NCBI GenBank assembly: GCA_050693875.1
Contig: JBOGWP010000084.1
Span: 1-32,096, forward strand
DNA length: 32,096 nt
From: JBOGWP01 sp050693875
Lineage (GTDB): Bacteria > Actinomycetota > CADDZG01 > JAHWKV01 > JBOGWP01
Direction: 5' to 3'
How positions within the stretch are numbered: the first letter of the stretch is position 1; each line of letters opens with the position of its first letter. The translations under genes and the position numbers were made by a program. Shown here piece after piece: positions 8,956-16,137 of this stretch. The notes under the pieces are model-generated. The model was not told the origin of the DNA. It saw only the letters and a program-made list of their open reading frames with translations, and made no database searches.

Positions 8956-10020
8956 GTGGGAGCGAGGCACGGCGACCGGGGCAAAGGCTTTGACGCCGCC
9001 CTGGACCTGCTGGTCCGGATGGGGGCAGCCAAGGGGTGCGTCGAGCTCTCAGAGGTGCAGCGGGCGAGCGAAGCACACGACTTGGAAGACGAGGAAGCCG
9101 AGACGCTCATGGAGCAGCTCGAGGAGAAGGGATACAGCGTGGACGACGATTGCGGGCGTGAGCGCCAGCGGGCGGGGTTCTCGAACGGAGAGCTGGCCGC
9201 CGCGACCGCGGACACGCTCGGCATGTTCCTGCGGGAGATCGGCCAGTACCCGCTCCTGACGAAGGAGGAGGAGGTCGACCTCGCGAAGCGCATTGAAGAC
9301 GGAGACCGGGAGGCCAAGGACAAGATGGTCACCTCCAACCTCCGTCTGGTCGTCTCGATCGCCAAGCGCTACCAGGGACAGCTGCCGCTCGTCGACCTGA
9401 TCCAGGAGGGGATCCTGGGACTCATCCGTGCGGTCGAGAAGTTCGACTGGAGGCGCGGGTTCAAGTTCTCGACCTACGCCACCTGGTGGATCCGGCAGGC
9501 GGTCGGCCGGGCGATCCAGACGCAGGCGCGCATCATCCGCATCCCGGTCCACCAGGCGGAGCGCGAGTGGAAGGTGTGGAGGACGGAGCGCGATCTGGCG
9601 AGCAAGCTCGGACGCCCACCCACCGACGAGGAGATCGCCCGCGGCGCGGGGATCTCGCTCCGCCAGCTGGAGGAGCTGCGAAGCTCGGCGCGGGTGGTGG
9701 CGAGCCTCGACGAGCCGGTGACCAGCGAGAGCGACACCGCGCTCGGGGAGCTGCGTGCTCGCGAGGCCCCCGAGTTCGAGGAGCAGATCCACCTCAGCCT
9801 CCGCGAGGAGGGGGTACGCAAGGCGCTCACCAGCCTGCCCGAGAAGGAACGCGAGGTGATCACCCTCAGGTTCGGGATCGACAGCGGGGACCCGATGACG
9901 CTGCAGGAGGTCGGTCAGCGCCTGGGGCTGTCGCGGGAACGCGTTCGGCAGATCGAGGCCGAGGCGCTCGCTCGGCTGGCGGTTGCCCGGGAGGTGCAGT
10001 CGCTCCAGGACGTCGCGTGA
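8956..10020 (+). CDS. RpoD-family (primary-like) sigma factor
   Basis: A 354-residue sigma-70 protein that directs RNA polymerase to promoters. The GTG at 8956 is preferred because it follows a strong Shine-Dalgarno (AAGGGGGAG, 8943-8951); the Arg-rich upstream extension is not convincing. An acidic N-terminal segment of about 75 residues (VELSEVQRASEAHDLEDEE) resembles region 1.1, then come region 1.2 (MFLREIGQYPLLTKEEEVDL), region 2 (SNLRLVVSIAKRY, KFSTYATWWIRQAV), region 3 (TDEEIARGAGIS) and region 4 (LPEKEREVITLRFG, LSRERVRQIEAEAL). The C-terminus ends EALARLAVAREV instead of the more usual EALRKLR. It may be the housekeeping factor or a group 2 paralogue; the truncated C-terminal motif makes me lean slightly to the latter. 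Confidence 0.88.
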   Translation: MGARHGDRGKGFDAALDLLVRMGAAKGCVELSEVQRASEAHDLEDEEAETLMEQLEEKGYSVDDDCGRERQRAGFSNGELAAATADTLGMFLREIGQYPLLTKEEEVDLAKRIEDGDREAKDKMVTSNLRLVVSIAKRYQGQLPLVDLIQEGILGLIRAVEKFDWRRGFKFSTYATWWIRQAVGRAIQTQARIIRIPVHQAEREWKVWRTERDLASKLGRPPTDEEIARGAGISLRQLEELRSSARVVASLDEPVTSESDTALGELRAREAPEFEEQIHLSLREEGVRKALTSLPEKEREVITLRFGIDSGDPMTLQEVGQRLGLSRERVRQIEAEALARLAVAREVQSLQDVA

Positions 10021-10093
10021 GCGGGCCCACGACGGCAGGCCGGTGAGGGGAGCGGGAGGAACGGGCAACTACCCCCGCTCTATGCGTCCGGCA

Positions 10094-10099
10094 TATAGT
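10094..10099 (+). promoter_or_regulatory. Possible -10 element (TATAGT) ahead of sepF
   Basis: TATAGT sits 34 bases before the sepF GTG in an AT-rich patch (GCATATAGTTTTG) that stands out from the surrounding sequence. No convincing -35 hexamer is present 16-18 bases upstream, so this is only a weak promoter candidate. Confidence 0.25.
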
Positions 10100-10132
10100 T
10101 TTGTCCGGCCGGGCAAGCGATCGGATTGACGC

Positions 10133-10594
10133 GTGAGCTTCTGGAAGACCGCCAAGGCCTATCTTGGGCTCGAGGAAGACGGGCTGACGGGTGAGATCCG
10201 GACGTTCTCCGAATCCACCGGCCCGTCGATCGAGCCGCCTCAGGTAACGCCGCCTCCAAGCGTCGAGCGGTCCGCCCCCGCGGAGGTGCACGCGCTCGAG
10301 CCCACCGCATACGTGGATGCGCAGGAGATCGGTGACAAGGTCCGGGCGGGACTGCCCGTGGTCCTCGACCTCCGCACCGCCGGCCACGATGTCTCCACCC
10401 GCATCGTTGCCTTCGCCTGCGGGCTTGCCTATGCGGTGGATGGGGGCGTGCAGCGGCTTGCCTCGTCGCTCTACCTGCTGACTCCCGCCGGGGTGAGGCT
10501 CGACGACGAGGACCGCGCCCGCGTGATCGCCGGCGTCCTCGAGGGGCCTGCCGAGGCCGTTGGAGGCATCGCCCAACATGCACGCGTAACCTGA
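10133..10594 (+). CDS. sepF: Cell-division protein SepF
   Basis: A 153-residue SepF protein, which tethers the FtsZ ring to the membrane at midcell. The N-terminus MSFWKTAKAYLGLEED fits the membrane-binding amphipathic helix followed by an acidic/proline-rich linker (to about residue 60). The SepF core follows: VVLDLRTAGHDVSTRIVAFACGLAYAVDGGVQRL and YLLTPAGV, matching the usual D-F-xxGLxYAxxGxxxR and LLTPxxV pattern. The start is a GTG at 10133 without a strong Shine-Dalgarno. In most Actinomycetota sepF lies in the division/cell-wall cluster beside ftsZ; here it stands alone after a sigma factor, so it may be one of several paralogues. Confidence 0.88.
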   Translation: MSFWKTAKAYLGLEEDGLTGEIRTFSESTGPSIEPPQVTPPPSVERSAPAEVHALEPTAYVDAQEIGDKVRAGLPVVLDLRTAGHDVSTRIVAFACGLAYAVDGGVQRLASSLYLLTPAGVRLDDEDRARVIAGVLEGPAEAVGGIAQHARVT

Positions 10595-10614
10595 CACCAC
10601 CCCGGGGACAGGGG

Positions 10615-10630
10615 GCGGCAGCCAAGCCGC
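10615..10630. terminator. Short GC hairpin between convergent genes
   Basis: GCGGC-AGCCAA-GCCGC forms a five-base-pair stem in the gap between the ends of sepF (plus) and the DJ-1/PfpI gene (minus). There is no T-tract on either side, so it is a weak candidate for a bidirectional terminator. Confidence 0.25.
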
Positions 10631-10631
10631 G

Positions 10632-11222
10632 TCAGACGGGCGGGAGCGGCTCGTACTCGATTGCTCGCTTCACGGCCCGGGCGCGCTCGACGGAGTGCAG
10701 CCTCGCGATGAGGTGGAGCGCCATGTCGATGCCGGCAGAGACCCCGGCCGCGGTCACCACTGGACCCGTGTCGACGAACCGTTGCCCGGCGCGGACCTCG
10801 ATTCCGGAGCCGAGCGAGGCGAGATGGCCGAGGGATGCCCAATGGCACGTCGCCGCCCGCCCGTCGAGGAGGCCCGCGTCGGCATAGGCCAGCGAGCCGG
10901 TGCAGACGCTGGTGAGGAGCACGCCGGAATCGGCAAGCCGTCGCAGCCAGGACCGGATCTCGTCGTTCCCGAGGTGCTTGCCGACCCCGCTTCCACCCGG
11001 ATAGACGAGCACGTCGAACGGCGGGGCGGATTCCAGCGTGTGGTCCGGGAGGAGGGTCAGTCCTTCGGCGCATCGGACCGCCCCCGCCTCCGGGGCGAAG
11101 GTGAACACTTCGACCCCGTCGTCCGGCCAGTGCCGAGCCCAGAACGAAAGGACCTGCCACGGTCCGGCCCAGTCGAGCTCCTCCGCACCCTCGAAGACGA
11201 AGACGCCGATTCGCAGCGCCAT
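10632..11222 (-). CDS. DJ-1/PfpI family protein
   Basis: A 196-residue single-domain protein of the DJ-1/PfpI (class I glutamine-amidotransferase-like) superfamily. The flavodoxin-like fold starts MALRIGVFVFEGAEELDWAGP; the nucleophile elbow is LLTSVCTGSLAYADAGLL with Cys107, followed by ATCHWAS and TAAGVSAGIDMALHLI, the pattern seen in isonitrile hydratases and in the N-terminal domain of AraC-type regulators. No AraC helix-turn-helix is attached. Likely a cytoplasmic hydrolase, hydratase or glyoxalase-type enzyme; the exact substrate cannot be read from sequence. The ATG at 11222 lies 14 bases after the stop of the CooC-like gene on the same strand, so it is probably the last gene of that operon. 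Confidence 0.85.
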   Translation of the reverse strand: MALRIGVFVFEGAEELDWAGPWQVLSFWARHWPDDGVEVFTFAPEAGAVRCAEGLTLLPDHTLESAPPFDVLVYPGGSGVGKHLGNDEIRSWLRRLADSGVLLTSVCTGSLAYADAGLLDGRAATCHWASLGHLASLGSGIEVRAGQRFVDTGPVVTAAGVSAGIDMALHLIARLHSVERARAVKRAIEYEPLPPV

Positions 11223-11236
11223 CGGGAGCCGGCTTC

Positions 11237-11980
11237 CTATGCGGGCACGACCCGCCCGGCAAGCTCCCCGATGGCGACCATGGCAGGGGAGGCCGGGTCG
11301 GCGTCGAGCGGAGCGACGCCCACGTGATCGGCGTCCTCGACCTTGCGGTCCTCGGGCACGGCGACGACGTCGACCGGCAGCAACGCCCGCACATGCTCGA
11401 GGTCCTCCGGGCCCGCCGCACGGTTGGCCACGGCGAGAATCCGTCTCACGCCCATGGTCTCCGCGAGGAGGCAGGCGCGGCGGGCGATCTCGATAGCCTT
11501 GCGGCTCGGCTCGGCGACGACCAGAACCATGTCGTCGGCGCCGGGCCGTGCCCAGATCAGGTCGTTCAGTCCGGCCTCGAGGTCGGCAACGACCATCCGC
11601 TCGGCGGCGGGGAGCTCGCCGAAGAACTCGCGGGTGGTCATGTGGGAGCCGCAGCACAAGCATGAGTCCGAGGGCCGTTCGATCTTTCCGGTTGCCACGA
11701 GCGTCACCCCGTCGGGCGCCGCAACCCCGTATCGCATCAGCAGCTCGTCCGGGTCGGGCCTCGGGTCGTTGTGGGTGTGACCCGCGGCGAGCAGGGCGTT
11801 GAGGATGGGCTGCATCCCCTCGACCCGCTCCGCCGGCACGCCGAGTGAGATCCCGAGATTCGGGTTGGGATCCCCGTCGACGGCAACGACCGCATGGCCC
11901 CGGCGGGCGAGGTGGCGCGCCAGCGCTGCGGCGATGGTGGTCTTGCCCGCCCCACCCTTTCCCGTGACGGCGATCTTCAT
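11237..11980 (-). CDS. CooC-like nickel-insertion-type ATPase (second of a pair)
   Basis: A 247-residue SIMIBI-class ATPase. It begins MKIAVTGKGGAGKTT (deviant Walker A), then VVAVDGDPNPNLG, the CooC-type switch VVADLEAGLNDL and VANRAAG for base recognition. Cys107 and Cys109 in DSCLCCGSH correspond to the C-x-C pair that CooC proteins use to bind a metal across the dimer; Cys110 is an extra one. CooC inserts nickel into carbon monoxide dehydrogenase, but no CODH or nickel enzyme gene is visible here, so the client is unknown. Its ATG overlaps the stop of the upstream ATPase (ATGA), with a GAGAGGAGG Shine-Dalgarno inside that gene's end, indicating translational coupling. Confidence 0.82.
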   Translation of the reverse strand: MKIAVTGKGGAGKTTIAAALARHLARRGHAVVAVDGDPNPNLGISLGVPAERVEGMQPILNALLAAGHTHNDPRPDPDELLMRYGVAAPDGVTLVATGKIERPSDSCLCCGSHMTTREFFGELPAAERMVVADLEAGLNDLIWARPGADDMVLVVAEPSRKAIEIARRACLLAETMGVRRILAVANRAAGPEDLEHVRALLPVDVVAVPEDRKVEDADHVGVAPLDADPASPAMVAIGELAGRVVPA

Positions 11981-13041
11981 GACCTGACCTCCTCTCGTTC
12001 CAGCTGTTCCAACAGGGAGACAAGCGAGCCGATCGCCCGGACGCCGGGAGAGTCGGGAGCATGATCGATTGGCGCCTTCCCCCGGCGCTCGGCTTCGGCC
12101 AACGCGGGATCGAAGGGAATCCGAACCGACGGCTCGAGGCCGGGATGGTCCGGCTCGTCGCGGAAGCGGTTGGCCACGATCGTCACCGGGAGGTCCCCGA
12201 TGATGGGCAGCAGCCGACGGGCGGTGAGGGCCGAGCGCCAGGACGGGCCGACGACGAGAACGATCCGGTCGGCGAACGCGTGGTACCGCTCGAACGGGGT
12301 GGTGGTGCCGGCCTCGAGATCGGCGATCACGTCCCACCCCGGCTCCCCGAAGCCCGCCAGGACCTGCAGCACCGGCGCAACCGACCGCCGGGCAGCCTGC
12401 TTCTCGGGTTCGCCGATCTTGCCGATCGACAGCATGTGAACGCCGTCGGGGGCCGGAGTCGTGTAGCGCTCGACCACGTCTCGCGGGGTCAGTCTGGGCG
12501 CCAGGGCCCAGCCGTAGGCAGGGCCCTCCCGTTGTTCCACCGCGTCGAGCGGCAGCCCGTCGTCGACCTGCGGCGCCCCGAGGCTGAAGGCGAGACCGGG
12601 GTTCGTGTCCAGGTCGGCCGCCAGCACCCGGCGGCCGCTGCGGGCGAGCAGCCGCGCCAGGGTGCCGCTGATCACCGACTTGCCGGCCCCGCCCTTCCCA
12701 AGGACCGCGATCCGCAGCCCGACGCTGGGAGCATCCCCGGGATTCCCGTCGAGCGACGCGGCCACCGACCTCGCTTCGTCCGCAGCCCGGGACAGGCCGG
12801 CGCGATGGTCGTCGATGTCCCTCCGGACGTCCTCGAGCCGCCGGGACCCAACCCAGTTCTCGGTCGTTCGCAGGAACCGCCGGGCCTGCCGCTCGAGCGC
12901 GACCCACCACACGAGACCGCCCCGGTCGCCTTCGCCGTTCGAGGCACGGGCGCGCAGGTCGTCGAGGAGCACGCGTTGGCGTTCGATGGAGGTCAGCACC
13001 CAGCGCTGCCCGGGGGACAGCGCCGGTGGCTCGGCGGTCAT
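11977..13041 (-). CDS. MinD/CooC-like ATPase with N-terminal extension (first of a pair)
   Basis: A 354-residue protein. Residues 1-108 are a helical, charged extension (WVLTSIERQRVLLDDLRARA; WWVALERQARRFLRTTENW) that I do not recognise. A MinD/CooC-type ATPase follows: IAVLGKGGAGKSV at 112-124 (deviant Walker A), VLAADLDTNPGLAFSLG, LSIGKIGEPEKQAARR, VIADLEAGTTTPFERY and VTIVANRF. The DLEAG switch is shared with the downstream paralogue, but the C-x-C metal site is missing. The two may work as a heterodimer or in sequence (inference). The start ATG at 13041 is 38 bases after the stop of the permease remnant. The stop overlaps the next ATG by four bases. Confidence 0.78.
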   Translation of the reverse strand: MTAEPPALSPGQRWVLTSIERQRVLLDDLRARASNGEGDRGGLVWWVALERQARRFLRTTENWVGSRRLEDVRRDIDDHRAGLSRAADEARSVAASLDGNPGDAPSVGLRIAVLGKGGAGKSVISGTLARLLARSGRRVLAADLDTNPGLAFSLGAPQVDDGLPLDAVEQREGPAYGWALAPRLTPRDVVERYTTPAPDGVHMLSIGKIGEPEKQAARRSVAPVLQVLAGFGEPGWDVIADLEAGTTTPFERYHAFADRIVLVVGPSWRSALTARRLLPIIGDLPVTIVANRFRDEPDHPGLEPSVRIPFDPALAEAERRGKAPIDHAPDSPGVRAIGSLVSLLEQLEREEVRS

Positions 13042-13079
13042 CCGCGCATTGAATGCGAGATCGCGCGCTTTGGCAAGGG

Positions 13080-13655
13080 CTACATGTAGCGCGTCGCATA
13101 GCCTCTCCGCCGGAGCTGGCCGAACATCGCACGGGCGAACATCATCGCCACGACCAGGTAGGCGGCGTCGAGGGCCAGGGCGATGCCGAGCCTGCCCCAT
13201 CGTGGAGGCGAGCCGGCGAGCACGGATCGCATTGCCTCGAAGACGTGCGCCGGAGGCATGGCCAGGGCGGCAGCCCGCGCCGCCGGGGGCAGCACGGACA
13301 CCGGGTAGAAGATCGCCGACCGGGGCATCATGACCACGGCCACGCCCCACGACAGGATCTCGGCACCGCTCCCGAACCGGAATACGCCCGAGGACGACCA
13401 TCGAGAGCGCCAGCCCGAACAGCATCAGGGCCGCGGCGAACGCCGCAAGGGGCAGGCCCACCTCGAGGACGCCGAACGAGAACGGTCCCCAGGCCGCCAG
13501 CCCGGTGGCCGACCATCCGGCGGCGAGCTTGACCGCCCCCCACATGCCCGCCCCGGCAACGTACTCGAGGGGAGGCAGCGGCGAGGCCAGCAACGGCACG
13601 ACGTTGCGGCTCCAGCCCAGCTTGAGGGCCGAAGTTCGTGCGAATGAGTCAAGTT
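13080..13655 (-). pseudogene. ABC-2 type permease remnant (5' end lost, one frameshift)
   Basis: The preserved part encodes the C-terminal two thirds of a DrrB/NodJ-like ABC-2 permease: KLGWSRNVVPLLASPLPPLEY, then hydrophobic helices, FGLALSMVVLG, and after a frame change GAEILSWGVAVVMMP, IFYPVSVLPPAARAAALAMPPAHVFEAMR and a last helix ending in the 13080-13082 stop. The frame shifts near 13375-13380; removing one base in ATTCCGG restores it. The first two membrane helices, about 80 residues, are absent, and no coding-like sequence precedes residue VPKLDSFARTS. Instead the sequence enters the repeat array at 13690-13946. No ABC ATPase gene is next to it. It was probably once the head of the operon with the two ATPases. 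Exporter of unknown substrate, very likely nonfunctional. Confidence 0.65.
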
Positions 13656-13692
13656 TGGGGACGAGAGCCCACCAGGGGCGCGCCTCAAGCGG

Positions 13693-13729
13693 GCCGGGCA
13701 GGCACCGAGCAAAGCGAGGCCCTGCCGGC
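13693..13729. repeat. Hairpin element copy 1 (loop GAGCAAAGCGA)
   Basis: GCCGG-G-CAGG at 13693-13702 pairs with CCTGCCGGC at 13721-13729 (one bulged G), enclosing the 11-base GAGCAAAGCGA at 13707-13717. The same 11 bases form the loop of a second hairpin at 13924-13946. Looks like a REP-type palindromic element. Confidence 0.55.
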
Positions 13730-13894
13730 ATTGAACGACGCCGCCGGAGGCACGGCTCGCCGAGCGGGGGCGAGGCGGGCCGACATTGAGGACCGCGGCC
13801 CGAGGGCGAGGCGGGCCGACATTGAGGACCGCGGCCGGAGGCACGGCTCGCCGAGCGGGGGCGAGGCGGGGGGCCGACATTGAGGACCGCGGCC
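13727..13894. repeat. Array of interspersed short direct repeats
   Basis: Two units alternate. Unit B, 24 bases beginning GGGCCGACATTGAGGAC, is present exactly at 13777-13800, 13813-13836 and 13871-13894, and in degenerate form at 13727-13750 (with GCATTGAACGACG). Unit A, 33 bases beginning GGAGGCACGGCTCGCCGAGC, is exact at 13746-13778 and 13837-13869. Spacing is irregular (36 and 58 bases between B copies) and there are no unique equal-length spacers, so it is not a CRISPR. The array occupies the position where the 5' end of the ABC-2 permease should be. Confidence 0.8.
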
Positions 13895-13923
13895 GGAGGC
13901 CGCCCCTCGCCTTTCCAGCCCGT

Positions 13924-13946
13924 AGCGGGGAGCAAAGCGACCCGCT
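13924..13946. repeat. Hairpin element copy 2 (loop GAGCAAAGCGA)
   Basis: AGCGGG (13924-13929) and CCCGCT (13941-13946) form a perfect six-base stem around GAGCAAAGCGA (13930-13940). The loop is identical to that of the first hairpin while the stem differs, which is the pattern of compensating stem change in a structured repeat. Confidence 0.55.
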
Positions 13947-14130
13947 GGTACTGCACCCGAGCGTCGCTGACCATCCGGGTGCTTACGCAGGATTGTCCGA
14001 CCTGCCGCTCTGGCAACTCCCCAGCCGTCGACGAACTCCTCCGCGGCCCATTTGCATCCGTGCCTTTTCGGTGTAACTTGTTCATTGCAAGTCACAAGAC
14101 TGGGCCGGTTTGGAGAGGAGGACGCACGAG
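13947..14130. other. Gene-free stretch between repeat array and protease gene
   Basis: Together with the array, about 475 bases (13656-14130) hold no intact gene. The part after the second hairpin is less GC-rich near its end (TTTTCGGTGTAACTTGTTC) and should contain the promoter of the protease pair. ACTTG (14076-14080) and CAAGT (14088-14092) form a small inverted repeat around TTCATTG that could be an operator. No convincing -35/-10 pair is seen. Confidence 0.4.
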
Positions 14131-15024
14131 ATGGAGATCCTGCAGCAGGTCAGCGCGGCAATCGGGGAGATCGCCGCCAAGGTGGGCCCCTCGGTGGTGG
14201 GGATCGGAAACCGCTGGGGGTTGGGGTCGGGCGTGGTCCTGGAGACCGGAAAGGTGCTGACGAACGCCCACAATCTGCGCAGCGACGAGGTCACGGTGAC
14301 GTTCCACGACGGCCGGACGGCGAAGGCCAGGGCCATCGGCGTCGACGGCGACGGCGACCTGGCGGTCCTCGGGGTCGACACCGACGATGCGCCCGCGCTC
14401 GGATGGGCCGGTGAGAACGGATCGGTCGATCTGGGGGCGCCGGTCTTCGCGCTCTCGAATCCGGGCGGGCGCGGCCTGCGGGTAACCCTCGGCTTCGTGT
14501 CCGGTACCCAGCGGAGCTTCCGGGGCCCCCGTGGCCGCCGCATCACGGGGAGTCTCGAGCACACCGCTCCGCTGCTGCCCGGCTCCTCGGGCGGCCCCGT
14601 GGTCGACGCAGGGGGCCGGCTACTCGGCCTCAATACGAACCGCCTCGGCGAGGGCTTCTACCTCGCGATCCCGGCGAATGAGGACTTGCACCGGCAGGTG
14701 GAAGCCCTGAGCCGGGGAGAGTCGCCGTCACGCCCGATGCTCGGCGTGGCGATTGCTCCCCCCGAGGTTGCTCGGCGGCTCCGCCGAGCAGTTGGTCTTC
14801 CCGAAGCCCAGGGCGTGCTCGTCCGTCAGGTCGAGGAGGATTCTGCGGCCGCCGGGGCGGGTGTGAAGCAGGGAGATCTCCTCGTCGAAGTCGCGGGACG
14901 GCCGGTCGACTCCATCGACCGGCTCCACGAGGCGATCGCGAGCTGGGACGGCACGTCGTCGCTGGAGCTGAAGGTGCTCCGAGGGGCCGAGGAGCACACC
15001 CTCAGCACCGGCGCCGAGCAGTGA
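14131..15024 (+). CDS. HtrA-like serine protease with PDZ domain, first of tandem pair
   Basis: A 297-residue S1C (DegP/HtrA) family serine protease. The triad is His47 in VLTNAHNLR, Asp76 in DGDGDLAVLG and Ser153 in LLPGSSGGPVVD. A PDZ domain for peptide binding covers about residues 195-295 (PMLGVAIAPPEVARRL, GVLVRQVEEDSAAAGAGVKQGDLL). The ATG at 14131 follows GAGAGGAGG with good spacing; a TTG at 14110 would place the Shine-Dalgarno inside the gene. There is no signal peptide or membrane anchor, so the enzyme appears cytoplasmic, unlike most HtrA proteins. NAHN replaces the common TAHV around the histidine. The second protease begins 12 bases after its stop, so the two are very likely cotranscribed. 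Confidence 0.88.
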   Translation: MEILQQVSAAIGEIAAKVGPSVVGIGNRWGLGSGVVLETGKVLTNAHNLRSDEVTVTFHDGRTAKARAIGVDGDGDLAVLGVDTDDAPALGWAGENGSVDLGAPVFALSNPGGRGLRVTLGFVSGTQRSFRGPRGRRITGSLEHTAPLLPGSSGGPVVDAGGRLLGLNTNRLGEGFYLAIPANEDLHRQVEALSRGESPSRPMLGVAIAPPEVARRLRRAVGLPEAQGVLVRQVEEDSAAAGAGVKQGDLLVEVAGRPVDSIDRLHEAIASWDGTSSLELKVLRGAEEHTLSTGAEQ

Positions 15025-15036
15025 GAGGGGGCGGCC

Positions 15037-16041
15037 ATGGCTCGCACCGGACTGCGCCGGGACGGCACCCCCGGCGAGCTGGTCCCGACCGAGGCTGAGG
15101 CGCTCGACGCGTACTCACGGGTGGTGACCTCGGTCGCCGAACGCCTCATCCCCTCGATCTCCAGCCTGAAGGTCATGCAGGCCGTTCCCGGAGGGCGGCG
15201 ACCGAGGGGGGCGGGGTCGGCGGTGGTGCTCACTCCGGACGGCTTCCTGGTCACCTCCGCCCACGTCGTCGCCGGTGCCGCGGGGGGTTCGGCAACCTTC
15301 ACCGACGGGCGGGAGCTGGAGTTCCAGGTCGTGGGCTCGGATCCTCTCTCGGACCTCGCGGTGATCGGCGTCCACGCCAACGACCTCCCAACCGCCGCCC
15401 TGGGCGATGCCGATGCCCTGCGCGTCGGCCAGCTCGTCGTCGCGATCGGCAACCCTCTCGGCTTCGCGGGATCGGTGACGGCAGGCGTGGTGAGCGCGGT
15501 CGGTCGTTCACTCCCCACCCAGTCGGGGCGCACGTTCCGGCTGGTCGAGAACGTCATCCAGACCGATGCCGCACTGCACCCAGGGAACTCCGGGGGCGGC
15601 CTCGCCGACAGCAGCGCCCGCATCGTTGGGATCAGCACCGCCGTCATCGGACCGGGCATCGGGCAGGGGCTCGGGATGGCAGTCCCCATCAACGTCACCA
15701 CGCTTCGGATCATCTCGACCCTGATGCGCGAGGGCCGCGTTCGCCGGGCGTTCCTCGGCCTGGGCGGCGGCCCCCGCCCTCTGCCCCCTCGGGCTGCGTC
15801 CCGGGTCGGCCGGGAGCACGGCGTGGAGGTGGTCGAGGTGGTGCAGGGAAGCCCGGCCGACCGGGCGGGCATCCGCCGGGAGGACATCATCCTCGACATC
15901 GACGGTACGGCCGTGGGCGATAGCGGGGACCTTCAGAGGCTCATGACGGCCGAGGCCATCGGCAGGCCGCTGGAGATCACGCTGCTCCGAGGAGGCGAGG
16001 TGATGACGGCCCGGGCAACCCCCGTAGAGCTCCGGGGGTAG
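15037..16041 (+). CDS. HtrA-like serine protease with PDZ domain, second of tandem pair
   Basis: A 334-residue S1C serine protease. The triad is His76 in LVTSAHVVAG, Asp106 in DPLSDLAVIG and Ser185 in LHPGNSGGGLAD. The PDZ domain spans about residues 235-330 (GVEVVEVVQGSPADRAGIRREDIIL). The N-terminal 45 residues are polar (TPGELVPTEAEALDAYSRVV) with no signal peptide or transmembrane helix. It is only distantly similar to the preceding protease (GSGVV versus GSAVV region, different active-site surroundings), so the pair is not a recent duplication. The Shine-Dalgarno GAGAGGGGG overlaps the end of the first gene. Likely role: regulated proteolysis or protein quality control in the cytoplasm, as inferred from the missing export signal. 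Confidence 0.9.
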   Translation: MARTGLRRDGTPGELVPTEAEALDAYSRVVTSVAERLIPSISSLKVMQAVPGGRRPRGAGSAVVLTPDGFLVTSAHVVAGAAGGSATFTDGRELEFQVVGSDPLSDLAVIGVHANDLPTAALGDADALRVGQLVVAIGNPLGFAGSVTAGVVSAVGRSLPTQSGRTFRLVENVIQTDAALHPGNSGGGLADSSARIVGISTAVIGPGIGQGLGMAVPINVTTLRIISTLMREGRVRRAFLGLGGGPRPLPPRAASRVGREHGVEVVEVVQGSPADRAGIRREDIILDIDGTAVGDSGDLQRLMTAEAIGRPLEITLLRGGEVMTARATPVELRG

Positions 16042-16061
16042 GCAGAGGCACTTCGGCCCCT

Positions 16062-16090
16062 TTGGACAGGAGGTACACGAGCAATCTATT
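16062..16090 (+). promoter_or_regulatory. Possible promoter for the lipoprotein-kinase pair
   Basis: TTGGAC (16062-16067) and TCTATT (16085-16090) are separated by 17 bases, 47 bases before the lipoprotein ATG. Both hexamers match the vegetative consensus only partly, so this is a candidate. Confidence 0.3.
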
Positions 16091-16137
16091 GCCACGGGTC
16101 ATGACAACGTCGTAGCCTCGACAAACCGCGCGGGGGG

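Noticed and set aside
11981..13132. Extended reading frame upstream of the second CooC-like ATPase
   Set aside because: The sequence before MKIAVTGKGG is a shadow of the first ATPase; the ATG at 11980 has a Shine-Dalgarno and an ATGA overlap.
13727..13894. Repeat units near 13.8 kb as a CRISPR array or as the same family as the 60-bp repeat at 24.6 kb
   Set aside because: Spacing is irregular and the units touch or overlap each other; the similarity to the 24.6-kb unit (CATTGAGGACC versus CATCGACGGAGCACC) is too weak to claim kinship.
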